62,047 nucleotides of DNA from Arthrobacter sp. ISL-48 (GTDB lineage Bacteria > Actinomycetota > Actinomycetes > Actinomycetales > Micrococcaceae), in the NCBI RefSeq assembly GCF_018613805.1, contig NZ_JAGGPL010000027.1:1-62047 (forward strand). Reading direction: 5' to 3'. This document shows, one piece after another, positions 36,066-44,431 of the stretch. How positions within the stretch are numbered: the stretch's first letter is position 1; each line of letters starts with the position of its first letter. The notes beneath the pieces are model-generated. The model was not told where the DNA came from and did no database searches. It saw only the letters and a list, made by a program, of their open reading frames with translations. A program made the translations under genes and the position numbers.

Positions 36066-36368
36066 ATGCATTTGATGCCCCGCGAGCAGGAAAAGCTCAT
36101 GATTGTGGTGGCCGCCGATCTTGCCCGGCGACGGCAGGCCCGCGGACTCAAGCTCAACTTTCCGGAGGCCGTGGCCGTCATCAGTTATGAACTGATCGAA
36201 GGCGCCCGGGACGGCCGGACCGTGGCAGAGCTCATGAGTTACGGCACAACGCTCCTCACCCGCGATGACGTCATGGAGGGAGTGCCGGAAATGGTCCATG
36301 ACGTCCAGATCGAGGCGACTTTCCCTGACGGCACAAAACTTGTCACCGTCCACGATCCGATCCGCTAG
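36066..36368 (+). CDS. ureA: Urease subunit gamma
   Basis: The 100-residue urease gamma subunit, one of three structural subunits of the nickel enzyme that hydrolyses urea to ammonia and carbamate, starts MHLMPREQEKLMIVVAADLA and contains SYELIEGARDGRTVAELM, both standard for UreA. ATG 36066 follows AAGGG at eight bases; the alternative start five codons earlier is unsupported. It is the first gene of ureABCEFGD, nine bases before ureB. Confidence 0.97.
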   Translation: MHLMPREQEKLMIVVAADLARRRQARGLKLNFPEAVAVISYELIEGARDGRTVAELMSYGTTLLTRDDVMEGVPEMVHDVQIEATFPDGTKLVTVHDPIR

Positions 36369-36377
36369 GGGCATGCC

Positions 36378-36707
36378 ATGATTCCAGGAGAGTACATCCT
36401 TCGCTCGGAGCCCGTGACGGTGAACGCCGGGCGGGAGGCGATCGACGTCGTCGTCGTCAACACCGGCGACCGGCCGGTGCAGGTGGGCTCGCACTTCCAC
36501 TTTGCCGAGGCGAACCGTGCGCTGACCTTCGACCGTGAGGCCGCGTACGGACGGCGGCTGGACATTCCTGCGGGAACCGCGGCGCGGTTCGAACCTGGCG
36601 ACAGCAAAACGATACGGCTGATCGAACTGGCCGGAAGCCGTGAGGTATACGGGCTCAGCAATGCCGTCAACGGCTACCTTGCGGCGGCAGGGGGCGGTAT
36701 CAAGTGA
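36378..36707 (+). CDS. ureB: Urease subunit beta
   Basis: The 109-residue urease beta subunit begins MIPGEYILRSEPVTVNAGR and has the conserved NTGDRPVQVGSHFHFAEANRAL segment (shown in part). Beta stabilises the alpha active-site subunit in the trimer of trimers. The last four bases overlap the ureC GTG start (GTGA), so UreB and UreC are made in coupled fashion. Confidence 0.97.
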   Translation: MIPGEYILRSEPVTVNAGREAIDVVVVNTGDRPVQVGSHFHFAEANRALTFDREAAYGRRLDIPAGTAARFEPGDSKTIRLIELAGSREVYGLSNAVNGYLAAAGGGIK

Positions 36708-38473
36708 GCTTCGACATTCCCCGCCGGCAGTACGCGGACCTGTACGGTCCGACGACCGGTGACGCCATCCGCCTCGCGGACACCGAACTGTTCCTGGAAA
36801 TTGAGAAGGACCTTACCGTCTACGGGGAGGAAGTCGTGTTCGGCGGCGGCAAGGTCATTCGTGACGGAATGGGCCAGAACGGCCAGGCAGTCCGGGATGA
36901 GGACGTTCCGGACACCGTGATCACCAATGCGGTCATCCTGGACTACACCGGCATCTACAAGGCGGACATCGCCCTCAAGGACGGCCACATCTTCAGGATC
37001 GGGAAGGCCGGCAACCCGCAGATCACCGACGGCGTGGATATCGTCATCGGGGCCAGCACCGAAATCATCGCCGGGGAACGGAAGATCCTCACCGCCGGCG
37101 GCGTGGACACCCATATCCATTTCATCTCCCCGGACCAGGTACCCACTGCCCTCAGCAGCGGGGTGACCACCATGGTGGGCGGCGGTACGGGCCCCGCAGA
37201 AGGCACCAAGGCCACCACCGTGACGCCCGGTAAGTGGCATATCCAGCGGATGCTCCAGGCGGCTGAAGGCCTCCCCATCAACATTGGCCTGTTCGGCAAA
37301 GGGCATGCGTCCGCCGTCGAACCTTTGGCAGAGCAAATCCGGGCAGGTGCCATCGGGCTCAAAGTCCACGAGGACTGGGGTTCCACCACGTCATCGATAG
37401 ACAACTCGCTGAAGGTGGCAGACGAGTACGACGTGCAGGTGGCCATTCACACGGACACCCTGAACGAGTGCGGCTTTGTGGAGGACACCATCCGGGCCAT
37501 CGACGGCCGTGTCATCCACACCTTCCACACCGAGGGTGCCGGCGGCGGCCATGCCCCGGACATCATCAAAATCGCCGGGCTGCCGAACGTACTGCCCGCC
37601 TCCACCAACCCGACTCTGCCCTACACGCGCAACACCATCGAAGAGCACCTGGACATGCTGATGGTCTGCCACCACCTCAACCCGGACATCCCGGAGGACG
37701 TGGCATTCGCCGATTCCCGCATCCGTGCTGAGACCATCGCGGCCGAGGACGTCCTGCAGGACCTGGGGATCTTCGCCATCACATCCTCGGACTCGCAGGC
37801 CATGGGCCGGGTTGGTGAGGTGATCACCCGCACCTGGCAGGTGGCGGACAAGATGAAGAAGCAGCGCGGCGTGCTCAAGGACCCCCAGAGGGACGGCGCA
37901 GGGGACCATGCAGCCGGGACTCACGGTTCCGCCGTCGGCTCCGGGGCGGACAGCGACAACTTCCGCCTCAAGCGCTATGTGGCCAAGTACACGATCAACC
38001 CCGCAATCGCCCAAGGGATGGCGGATTCGATCGGTTCCGTGGAGGAGGGCAAGTTCGCGGACCTGGTGCTCTGGGACCCGGCGTTCTTCGGCGTGAAGCC
38101 CGAGCTGGTGCTCAAGGGAGGGCAGATCGCCTACGCACTGATGGGCGACGCCAACGCCTCGATTCCCACTCCGCAGCCGCGCACCATGAGGCCCATGTTC
38201 GCGACCTTTGGGAAGGCGCTGCAGCAGTCCTCCATCACCTTCCTGTCGCAGGCCGCCATCGAGGCGGGAGTGCCGGAGGAACTGGGGCTGCAGAAAGTGA
38301 TCCGGCCGGTCACGGGGATCCGCTCGCTGACCAAGGCGGACCTCAAGTACAACGGTGCCACTCCCGACATCCAAGTGGACCCGGAGACCTATCAGGTGAC
38401 GGTCGACGGCGAGGATGTCACCTGTGAGCCGTCCGACGTCCTGCCCATGGCCCAGCGCTACTTCCTCTTCTAG
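36704..38473 (+). CDS. ureC: Urease subunit alpha (catalytic)
   Basis: This is the catalytic urease subunit, 589 residues. All nickel-site residues are present: H137 and H139 (HIHF), carbamylated K220 (GLKVHEDWG), H249, H275 and D363. The flap contains C322 and H323 (MVCHH). The protein is about 20 residues longer than typical UreC (567-573). The excess is in a Gly/Ala/His-containing segment at about residues 391-415, after KKQRG and before DNFRLKRYVAKYTINPA. It starts at a GTG overlapping the ureB stop. Nickel insertion is by the downstream UreEFGD. Confidence 0.97.
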   Translation: MSFDIPRRQYADLYGPTTGDAIRLADTELFLEIEKDLTVYGEEVVFGGGKVIRDGMGQNGQAVRDEDVPDTVITNAVILDYTGIYKADIALKDGHIFRIGKAGNPQITDGVDIVIGASTEIIAGERKILTAGGVDTHIHFISPDQVPTALSSGVTTMVGGGTGPAEGTKATTVTPGKWHIQRMLQAAEGLPINIGLFGKGHASAVEPLAEQIRAGAIGLKVHEDWGSTTSSIDNSLKVADEYDVQVAIHTDTLNECGFVEDTIRAIDGRVIHTFHTEGAGGGHAPDIIKIAGLPNVLPASTNPTLPYTRNTIEEHLDMLMVCHHLNPDIPEDVAFADSRIRAETIAAEDVLQDLGIFAITSSDSQAMGRVGEVITRTWQVADKMKKQRGVLKDPQRDGAGDHAAGTHGSAVGSGADSDNFRLKRYVAKYTINPAIAQGMADSIGSVEEGKFADLVLWDPAFFGVKPELVLKGGQIAYALMGDANASIPTPQPRTMRPMFATFGKALQQSSITFLSQAAIEAGVPEELGLQKVIRPVTGIRSLTKADLKYNGATPDIQVDPETYQVTVDGEDVTCEPSDVLPMAQRYFLF

Positions 38474-38489
38474 AACCCCGGAGCTGAAC

Positions 38490-38972
38490 GTGATCATCGA
38501 AAAGATCCTCGGCAACCTGCACGAACTGCCTTCAGGTTCGGCTCAGTACGCCGGATTGCATCAGGAGAAAGTGGTGCTGCCCAGCGCTCAGCTGGTCAAA
38601 CGCATCCAGCGCGTCACCACGGACCATGGCAAGGAGATCGGCATCCGGCTTCCGTCGGGATCCGGTGACCTGCGCGACGGCGACATCCTGCACCTGGCCG
38701 AAACCAACATGATCGTGGTGTCCGTCCTCCCCACGGACGTTCTGGTCATTGCGCCTACGTCGGTCTACGAGATGGGCATGGTGGCGCACTCCCTGGGCAA
38801 CCGGCACCTGCAGGCACAGTTCTTCGACGCGTCCTCGGAGTACGGTGCCGAGGTCATGGTGTGCCAGTACGACCACACCGTCGAGGACTACCTTAAACAT
38901 GTCGGCGTGCCCTACGGCCGCCAGGAACGCGTTCTGCCCGTCCCCTTCCGCCATGCCGAACATAGCCACTAA
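38490..38972 (+). CDS. ureE: Urease accessory protein UreE
   Basis: UreE is the nickel metallochaperone that delivers Ni to the UreDFG-apourease complex. The 160-residue protein has the UreE N-terminal peptide-binding domain (VIIEKILGNLHEL) and the metal-binding domain with the conserved GMVAHSLGNRHLQAQF. The C-terminal tail has only three His (RHAEHSH), much shorter than the His-rich tails of some UreEs. The start is GTG 38490 with GGAG upstream; the longer frame overlaps ureC. Its end overlaps ureF by 20 bases. Confidence 0.93.
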   Translation: MIIEKILGNLHELPSGSAQYAGLHQEKVVLPSAQLVKRIQRVTTDHGKEIGIRLPSGSGDLRDGDILHLAETNMIVVSVLPTDVLVIAPTSVYEMGMVAHSLGNRHLQAQFFDASSEYGAEVMVCQYDHTVEDYLKHVGVPYGRQERVLPVPFRHAEHSH

Positions 38973-39645
38973 TCCCTTGCCCGGTTACCAGCTCGCACTG
39001 CAGCAGCTGACTGACTCCGCGCTTCCGACCGGGGCGTTTGCCCACTCGCTGGGCTTTGAGACGTATATCGACCGGGGTTTGGTACGTGACGAAGAGTCGT
39101 TTGGGGTTTGGTTGGGTGCGTTCATCTCCCAGCCGCTGACGTACTCCGACGGGCTTGCCATTCGCTTCCTGTACGAAGGCTGGGCCGTTGGTCACCTGGA
39201 TGCGCTGCTGTCGGCGCAGTTACTGCCGCGGCAGGTGCGGGAGGCCAGCATCAAGATGGGGACCCGGCTGATCGAGATCGGCTCGGAGGTGTTCCCTTCC
39301 GCGGAGCTGGAACTGTACCGGGAGCTCGTGGCGTCAGGCCGGGCCGCAGGCCATCAGCCGCTGGCTTTTGCCGTCGTCGCCCGTTCACTGGGCGTTCCGC
39401 TTGCTGAGGCGCTCGCCGCTTACTTGTTCGCCGCAGTCACCTCGCTGACCCAGAACGCCGTCCGGGCCATCCCGCTGGGGCAGAATGCCGGCCAGCGGCT
39501 GCTGCGGGACGCGTCCGACGGCGTCGCTGCCGCCGTCGTGCAGATCGGTCACCTCGCGCCGGACGACTTCGGGGCGGTCAGCCCCGGACTGGAAATTTCG
39601 CAAATGCGGCACGAGCGTCAGCGCGCCCGTATGTTCATGAGCTAG
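38953..39645 (+). CDS. ureF: Urease accessory protein UreF
   Basis: UreF bridges UreD and UreG in the nickel-insertion complex. The 230-residue helical protein shows LALQQLTDSALPTGAFAHSLGFETYI near the N-terminus and GASP-like C-terminal region (EISQMRHERQRARMFMS). I start at ATG 38953 (MPNIATNPLPG), which overlaps the ureE end; the preceding 68 codons of the open frame are shadow of ureE. ureG follows after 11 bases. Confidence 0.93.
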   Translation: MPNIATNPLPGYQLALQQLTDSALPTGAFAHSLGFETYIDRGLVRDEESFGVWLGAFISQPLTYSDGLAIRFLYEGWAVGHLDALLSAQLLPRQVREASIKMGTRLIEIGSEVFPSAELELYRELVASGRAAGHQPLAFAVVARSLGVPLAEALAAYLFAAVTSLTQNAVRAIPLGQNAGQRLLRDASDGVAAAVVQIGHLAPDDFGAVSPGLEISQMRHERQRARMFMS

Positions 39646-39656
39646 CAGGAGGAAAC

Positions 39657-40274
39657 ATGTCTGAACCCGTCAAGATCGGCATCGGCGGCCCGGTGGGCGC
39701 CGGTAAAACCCAACTGGTGGAACGGCTCACCCGCCACATGAGCCGCGAGATCTCAATGGCCGCGATCACCAACGACATCTACACCATCGAGGACGCCAAG
39801 ATCCTGGCCGCCAACGGCATCCTGCCCGTGGACCGGATCATCGGAGTGGAAACGGGCGGCTGCCCCCACACCGCCATCCGCGAGGACACGTCGATGAACA
39901 CGGCCGCCATCGCCGAACTCAAGGCGCGGCACCCTGACTTGCAGGTGATCTTCGTGGAGTCCGGCGGCGACAACCTCTCCGCTACGTTCAGCCCCGAACT
40001 GGTGGACTTCTCCATCTACATCATCGACGTGGCCCAGGGCGAGAAAATCCCCCGCAAAGCAGGCCAGGGCATGATCAAGTCCGACCTCTTCATTATCAAC
40101 AAGACCGACCTGGCACCCCACGTCGGCGCGGATCTCTCCGTCATGGAACGGGACTCCAAGGAATTCCGCGGCGCCAAGCCGTTCTGCTTCACCAACCTCA
40201 AAACGGACGAGGGCCTTGACGCCGTCATCGACTGGCTTCGGCGCGACGTCCTGATGCTCGACCTGGCTTCATGA
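39657..40274 (+). CDS. ureG: Urease accessory GTPase UreG
   Basis: UreG is the SIMIBI-class GTPase that energises nickel delivery to urease. The 205-residue length is standard. It shows the P-loop GPVGAGKT (residues 11-18), the metal-binding Cys-Pro-His motif in VETGGCPHTAIREDTSMN, VESGGDNLSATFSPEL and the base-specificity NKTD. A strong AGGAGG precedes the ATG. Its last bases overlap ureD (ATGA). Confidence 0.97.
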   Translation: MSEPVKIGIGGPVGAGKTQLVERLTRHMSREISMAAITNDIYTIEDAKILAANGILPVDRIIGVETGGCPHTAIREDTSMNTAAIAELKARHPDLQVIFVESGGDNLSATFSPELVDFSIYIIDVAQGEKIPRKAGQGMIKSDLFIINKTDLAPHVGADLSVMERDSKEFRGAKPFCFTNLKTDEGLDAVIDWLRRDVLMLDLAS

Positions 40275-41155
40275 CCACGGCGGCGGTCGCTGAGGGTCCT
40301 GCTGTCATCGTTTCGCCGATGGGACAACTTGACCTGTTCATCACCGAACGTGGCGGGCGGTCTGTGGCATCTCGGCAGTTTCATCAGGGCGCTTTGAGAA
40401 TATTGCGGCCGCACTACCTGGATGAGTCTGGGCAGGTTTGTTATGTGGTTGTGAATCCTGGCGGGGCCTATCTGGGGGCGGATCTCTTTGTCCTGGATGT
40501 GGAAGTGGGCGATGGGGCTGACCTGTTGCTCACTACCCAGTCCGCGACCAAGGTTTACCGGACTCCGGGGTCTTTTGCCGAGCAGCGGATGACTCTCCGG
40601 CTGGGGGAGGGGGCGCGGTTGGAGTTGTTGCCGGATCAGCTCATCGCCTACCGGGAGGCGAGCTACCGGCAGAATACCTCCATCACGGTGCGTCCGTCGT
40701 CGAGCCTGGTCATGGCTGAGGTGGTAACCCCGGGCTGGTCGCCGGATGGCGCATCGTTCCGATATGAGGAGTTGCGGCTCCGGAACGAAATCCGCGTGGA
40801 AGGGGGCCGATGCCCGGAGCCGACGCTGCTGGCCCTCGACAACCTCCTGATCCGGCCGCCCCTCAACGATGTCACCGGCATGGGATTCATGGAGGGCTTC
40901 AGCCACCTGGGGTCGTTGCTGGTCGTTGATGCCCGGGTGGACCAGGCGCTCGCCGATGAACTCCATGCGCTGACCGCCGGTCACGATGCCTACACCGGGA
41001 TCTCGCTGACGCGGACTGTGTCCGGAACCACCGGGCTGGTGTTGCGCTCGTTGTCCAACAGCACGGGAGAACTGCACCGCATTCTGGGCGCCTGCACGGC
41101 CCTGCTCCGGGAACGCTGGCACGGGCAGGAACCACTGGATCTGAGGAAGTACTGA
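40271..41155 (+). CDS. ureD: Urease accessory protein UreD
   Basis: UreD (UreH) is the scaffold that binds apo-urease and, through UreF, UreG. The 294-residue beta-rich protein shows the family segments PGGAYLGADLFVLDVEVGDGADLLLTTQSATKVYRT (shown in part), LLPDQLIAYREASYRQNT and the C-terminal ACTALLRERWHG. Translation is coupled to ureG by ATGA overlap, and its TGA overlaps the ATG of the NiCoT gene by one base. The middle of the gene uses somewhat more GT-rich wobble codons than its neighbours. Confidence 0.92.
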   Translation: MTTAAVAEGPAVIVSPMGQLDLFITERGGRSVASRQFHQGALRILRPHYLDESGQVCYVVVNPGGAYLGADLFVLDVEVGDGADLLLTTQSATKVYRTPGSFAEQRMTLRLGEGARLELLPDQLIAYREASYRQNTSITVRPSSSLVMAEVVTPGWSPDGASFRYEELRLRNEIRVEGGRCPEPTLLALDNLLIRPPLNDVTGMGFMEGFSHLGSLLVVDARVDQALADELHALTAGHDAYTGISLTRTVSGTTGLVLRSLSNSTGELHRILGACTALLRERWHGQEPLDLRKY

Positions 41156-42270
41156 TGACCACGCTCACCCAGTTCGCCGTGATGTATCGCCAGCGGGAAA
41201 CGTTGCCGCTGCGGACACGCCTGCTGTTCACTTTCGGTGCTGTGGGCGCCTTGCACGCCGCCGCCGTCGTACTTCTCCTAGCAGGGAGGGGGAGCAGCCA
41301 GCCGCTGGCGCTGGGACTGGTGCTGACCGCCTATCTCGCCGGCGTCAAGCACAGCTACGACTGGGACCATCTCGCCGCGATCGACAACTCCACGCGCAAG
41401 TTCGTGGCCCAGCGGCAGGATCCGGTGAGTGTGGGCTTCGCGTTCAGCCTGGGGCACAGCTCGGTGGTGATCCTGGCCGGCGTCCTGGTGGTTGCCGGTG
41501 CCACAGTGGTGGGGCAGTTCATGCAGGAAGGCTCGGCCGGGAACCTGGCGCTTGGGCTGATCGGGAGCGGGGTGTCGGGGCTGTTCCTGCTGGCAATGGG
41601 CATGTTTAACGGCTCCGCCTTTATGCAGACGGTGCGAGTGTACCGGAGCGCGCGCGCCGGCGGCAGCATCGCCGTCGAAGACCTCGAAGCGAAAGGCTTT
41701 GTGGCACGCCTGCTGACCAAGCCCCTGAGCCGAGTGCGCCGGCCGCGCCACATCTACCTGATCGGCTTCCTGTTCGGGCTGGGTTTTGACACCGCCACCA
41801 CCATCGGGCTGCTGGTGATGACGACGGCGGCCTCGCTGGCTGGCGTCTCGCCACTCGCCCTGGCTGCACTGCCACTGGCTTTCACGGCTGCCATGACCCT
41901 GTGCGATTCGCTCAACGGCGTGGCGATGATGCGGATGTACCGCTCCGCGCTGGACAATCCGCGGCGGAGGCTGGGCTTCAATGCCGTGGTTACCGGCATC
42001 TCGGCCCTGTCCGCACTGTTCATCGCGGTGATCACGCTGGCCGGATTCGTCAAAGCCGCGTTCGGGCTTGAGGATCCACTGACCAGCTGGGCAGGCGCCG
42101 TCGACCTGGGCGACGCGGGACTGCTGCTGGTTGCGCTGCTGCTGGCGGTGTGGGGCGTGGCCGCCCTTTTCCAGCAACGCGGCGCCAGACCTAGGCGGCC
42201 AGGCGGCGATGCGGTTTCCGGGGACGGTTCTCCGCGGCGTCGTGGCGCAGGCGGCTTGTTTTTGCGGTGA
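41155..42270 (+). CDS. NiCoT-family nickel/cobalt permease
   Basis: The 371-residue membrane protein, translated from an ATG that shares a base with the ureD stop, is predicted to import Ni2+ for urease. It has the NiCoT helix-II signature as HSYDWDHLAAIDN and the second signature GFLFGLGFDTATTIGLL; about eight membrane segments are visible. The last 30 or so residues are Arg/Gly/Pro-rich, lie outside the family core and are encoded antisense to the 3' end of the next, reverse-strand gene. Gene order ureABCEFGD-NiCoT makes nickel far likelier than cobalt as the substrate. Confidence 0.92.
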   Translation: MTTLTQFAVMYRQRETLPLRTRLLFTFGAVGALHAAAVVLLLAGRGSSQPLALGLVLTAYLAGVKHSYDWDHLAAIDNSTRKFVAQRQDPVSVGFAFSLGHSSVVILAGVLVVAGATVVGQFMQEGSAGNLALGLIGSGVSGLFLLAMGMFNGSAFMQTVRVYRSARAGGSIAVEDLEAKGFVARLLTKPLSRVRRPRHIYLIGFLFGLGFDTATTIGLLVMTTAASLAGVSPLALAALPLAFTAAMTLCDSLNGVAMMRMYRSALDNPRRRLGFNAVVTGISALSALFIAVITLAGFVKAAFGLEDPLTSWAGAVDLGDAGLLLVALLLAVWGVAALFQQRGARPRRPGGDAVSGDGSPRRRGAGGLFLR

Positions 42271-42640
42271 TACGACCGCGCTCGGGCACAGTGGTATCCG
42301 CATGCAGATGCGACCCGTGGCCGATCGTGGCACCGGCTCCGATCCGGGAATGGCTGCCGATATGGACGCGGTTGCCAATGACAGAACCGTGGCCTACATA
42401 GACGCCGTCGCCGATTACGGTCCGGTCACCAACGTGTGCCTCACGGTCAATCCAGCTTCCATGCCCCACCCGGGAGCCGGGACCGATACGTGCACCGGTC
42501 TCCACGTAGGTCATGGAACCGATACGGGCGCTTTCAGCGACGTCCGCTCCTGGCCCGACCAGTCCTCCTCCATTGGAGTGCCGCAGGTAGCGGGTGACCT
42601 TGCCGGCGTCGTCCTCTACTGATTCAAACTTCCTGCTCAT
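42191..42640 (-). CDS. Hexapeptide-repeat (left-handed beta-helix) protein
   Basis: The 149-residue protein consists mainly of imperfect hexapeptide repeats from residue 30 to 115 (VAESARIGSMTYVETGARIG, and repeated IG/VG/IGxG steps), predicting a left-handed beta-helix as in acyltransferases and carbonic-anhydrase-like proteins. It is too short to include a typical acceptor domain, so its activity is unknown. A basic C-terminal tail (RPRKPHRRLAA) follows. AAGGAACGGA precedes the ATG. Its last 80 bases overlap the end of the nickel permease gene on the other strand. Confidence 0.75.
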   Translation of the reverse strand: MSRKFESVEDDAGKVTRYLRHSNGGGLVGPGADVAESARIGSMTYVETGARIGPGSRVGHGSWIDREAHVGDRTVIGDGVYVGHGSVIGNRVHIGSHSRIGAGATIGHGSHLHADTTVPERGRITAKTSRLRHDAAENRPRKPHRRLAA

Positions 42641-42850
42641 TCCGTTCCTTATCCAAGGCGCGGCGGAGTTGCCCGCGCATAAATGTTAACGGCTGAGGGG
42701 ACTCACGGATTCCCGAATCCACGCCCGGCCATCGCTGCCCATTCTGCCTTGGGACCGACCGGGGTAAACTGTGGTCACCGTCTTTGCAATAGGCGGCCAG
42801 GCCTGGCTGGTAAAGCTCTTTCAGCCATGCTGTGTGTTCAGGGGGGAACC

Positions 42851-43603
42851 ATGGTAGCTGCCGAAGTCTCAGAGCATGAAGTTTTTACTGATGTTGCCCA
42901 ATACCTTCAGGATCTGGTGTTGGGAAGCCCTGAAGTTGAGGGGTTCCTGGGCGATCTGGCCGTGTACTCTGCGGCCCGGCTCAGCGATCCCGGACGGACG
43001 GTGTCCTGCGGGATTTCCGTCTTCAGGAAGAAGAAGACCACCACCACGGCCAGCAGCAGCCCGTGTGCCCGGCTGATGGACCAGTTGCAGCACCAATACG
43101 ACGACGGGCCATGCCTGACGGTGATGCGGGACACGGTGCCCGTGCTGGTCCCCGATCTGAGGCTGGAGAAGCGCTGGCCCGCTTATGTCCAGGCGGCCAA
43201 AGGGCTGGGGATCCTGTCTGTTGTCGGTGTTCCGCTGCCTCTGGAGAAGCCCAGCCAGGCGGTCCTGAACCTGTACAGCGAGCAGCCTCACGCCTTCAGC
43301 GGGCAGGCCATTGCAAGAGCGGAAACCTTCGCCGGGCAGGCGTCCAAGGGTCTGCAGCTCGCCTTGAGGCTGGGCCAGTTACAGGAAACCAGGGACGACA
43401 TGAAGGCGGCAATGAAGTCCCGTACGGTCATCGACCTTGCCACGGGTGCCATCATGGCCAAGAACCGCTGCAGCCAGAACACGGCCTTCAAGGTCCTGCT
43501 GCACGTCTCCAATACCCAAAATATCAAGCTCAACGAAGTCGCTGCCCGCGTCGTATCCGATATTTCAGGAACGGGAACAGCCACCACCTACTTCGACGAA
43601 TAG
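42851..43603 (+). CDS. GAF-ANTAR domain regulator
   Basis: The 250-residue protein has an N-terminal GAF domain (about residues 20-165) and a C-terminal ANTAR RNA-binding domain (about 180-240: RDDMKAAMKSRTVIDLATGAIMAKN, then AFKVLLHVSNTQNIKLNEVAARVV, each shown in part). ANTAR proteins bind paired hairpins in nascent RNA and prevent termination; this GAF-ANTAR form is common in actinobacteria and mycobacteria. ATG 42851 follows GGGGGGAA. No signalling kinase is encoded nearby, and its RNA targets are unknown. A tight hairpin ends the gene. Confidence 0.88.
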   Translation: MVAAEVSEHEVFTDVAQYLQDLVLGSPEVEGFLGDLAVYSAARLSDPGRTVSCGISVFRKKKTTTTASSSPCARLMDQLQHQYDDGPCLTVMRDTVPVLVPDLRLEKRWPAYVQAAKGLGILSVVGVPLPLEKPSQAVLNLYSEQPHAFSGQAIARAETFAGQASKGLQLALRLGQLQETRDDMKAAMKSRTVIDLATGAIMAKNRCSQNTAFKVLLHVSNTQNIKLNEVAARVVSDISGTGTATTYFDE

Positions 43604-43629
43604 GGAGCAGGTGCCGGGAGGCAGCGGAG

Positions 43630-43653
43630 CGCCGTCGGAAACGTCCGACGGCG
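43630..43653 (+). terminator. Hairpin after the GAF-ANTAR gene
   Basis: CGCCGTCGGA (43630-43639) pairs perfectly with TCCGACGGCG (43644-43653) around an AACG tetraloop, 27 bases after the stop codon. It is a compact, very stable stem with no U-run. Confidence 0.7.
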
Positions 43654-43696
43654 GCACTACCCAGGGGGCTTCGGCCCAAACTGCAAGAATGGCCAC

Positions 43697-44419
43697 ATGC
43701 CCCTGCGTGACTATCCCATCCGGCGGCTGACCGAGCACCCGGCACATGTCCTGGACCGGGCCCGGTGGCCGGCAGTCCTGCCGCCGGTGGCGCAGTTGCT
43801 CGACGAGGGCCTCGAACTGACCGCGGCCACCGTCCTGGTGGGGGAAAACGGATCGGGCAAGTCCACGCTGGTGGAAGCCATTGCTGAAGCGTACGGGCTG
43901 TCCCCGGAAGGCGGGTCAACTGGCGCCCGCCACAGCACCCGTCCATCGGAATCCGGGCTGGCGGACCACCTGCAGCTCGTCCGGAACGCGGGAACCACCA
44001 GGCGCGGGTACTTCCTTCGAGCCGAGACCATGCACGGCTTCTTCACGTACCTGGAAGCGAACCCGAGCACGTACCTCCCCGACATCCCTTTCCATGACAT
44101 GTCCCACGGCGAATCGTTCCTTGGGCTCGCGGTAGACCGCTTCCGCGGCGATGGCCTGTGGGTGCTCGACGAACCCGAATCAGCATTGTCCTTCGCCGGC
44201 TGCCTCAGCCTCCTTGCCGTCCTGAAGGATCTCCTGGCGAGCGGGAAATCGCAGGTCATCATGTCCACGCACTCGCCGGTTCTGGCTGCACTTCCGGGTG
44301 CACGGATATTGGAGGTTGGTCCGTGGGGTTTGCGGCAGCGAGAGTGGGAAGGCCTGGACCTGGTGAGGAACTGGCGCTCCTTCATGGACTCTCCCCAGAG
44401 ATACCTCAGGCACCTCTGA
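43697..44419 (+). CDS. Small ABC-like AAA-family ATPase
   Basis: The 240-residue soluble ATPase has Walker A GENGSGKST (near residue 49), a short SHGES signature, Walker B WVLDEPESALS and the H-loop STHSP. This compact arrangement without a coiled-coil or transporter partner matches the bacterial AAA_21-type ATPases, whose function is unknown. No toxin, nuclease or partner gene is adjacent. The gene ends 12 bases before the convergent carbohydrate-kinase gene. Confidence 0.8.
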   Translation: MPLRDYPIRRLTEHPAHVLDRARWPAVLPPVAQLLDEGLELTAATVLVGENGSGKSTLVEAIAEAYGLSPEGGSTGARHSTRPSESGLADHLQLVRNAGTTRRGYFLRAETMHGFFTYLEANPSTYLPDIPFHDMSHGESFLGLAVDRFRGDGLWVLDEPESALSFAGCLSLLAVLKDLLASGKSQVIMSTHSPVLAALPGARILEVGPWGLRQREWEGLDLVRNWRSFMDSPQRYLRHL

Positions 44420-44431
44420 TCGGTAGCCTTT

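Noticed and set aside
43697..44419. The small ATPase as part of a phage-defence pair
   Set aside because: No nuclease, toxin or other effector gene is adjacent; neighbours are a GAF-ANTAR regulator and a convergent sugar kinase.
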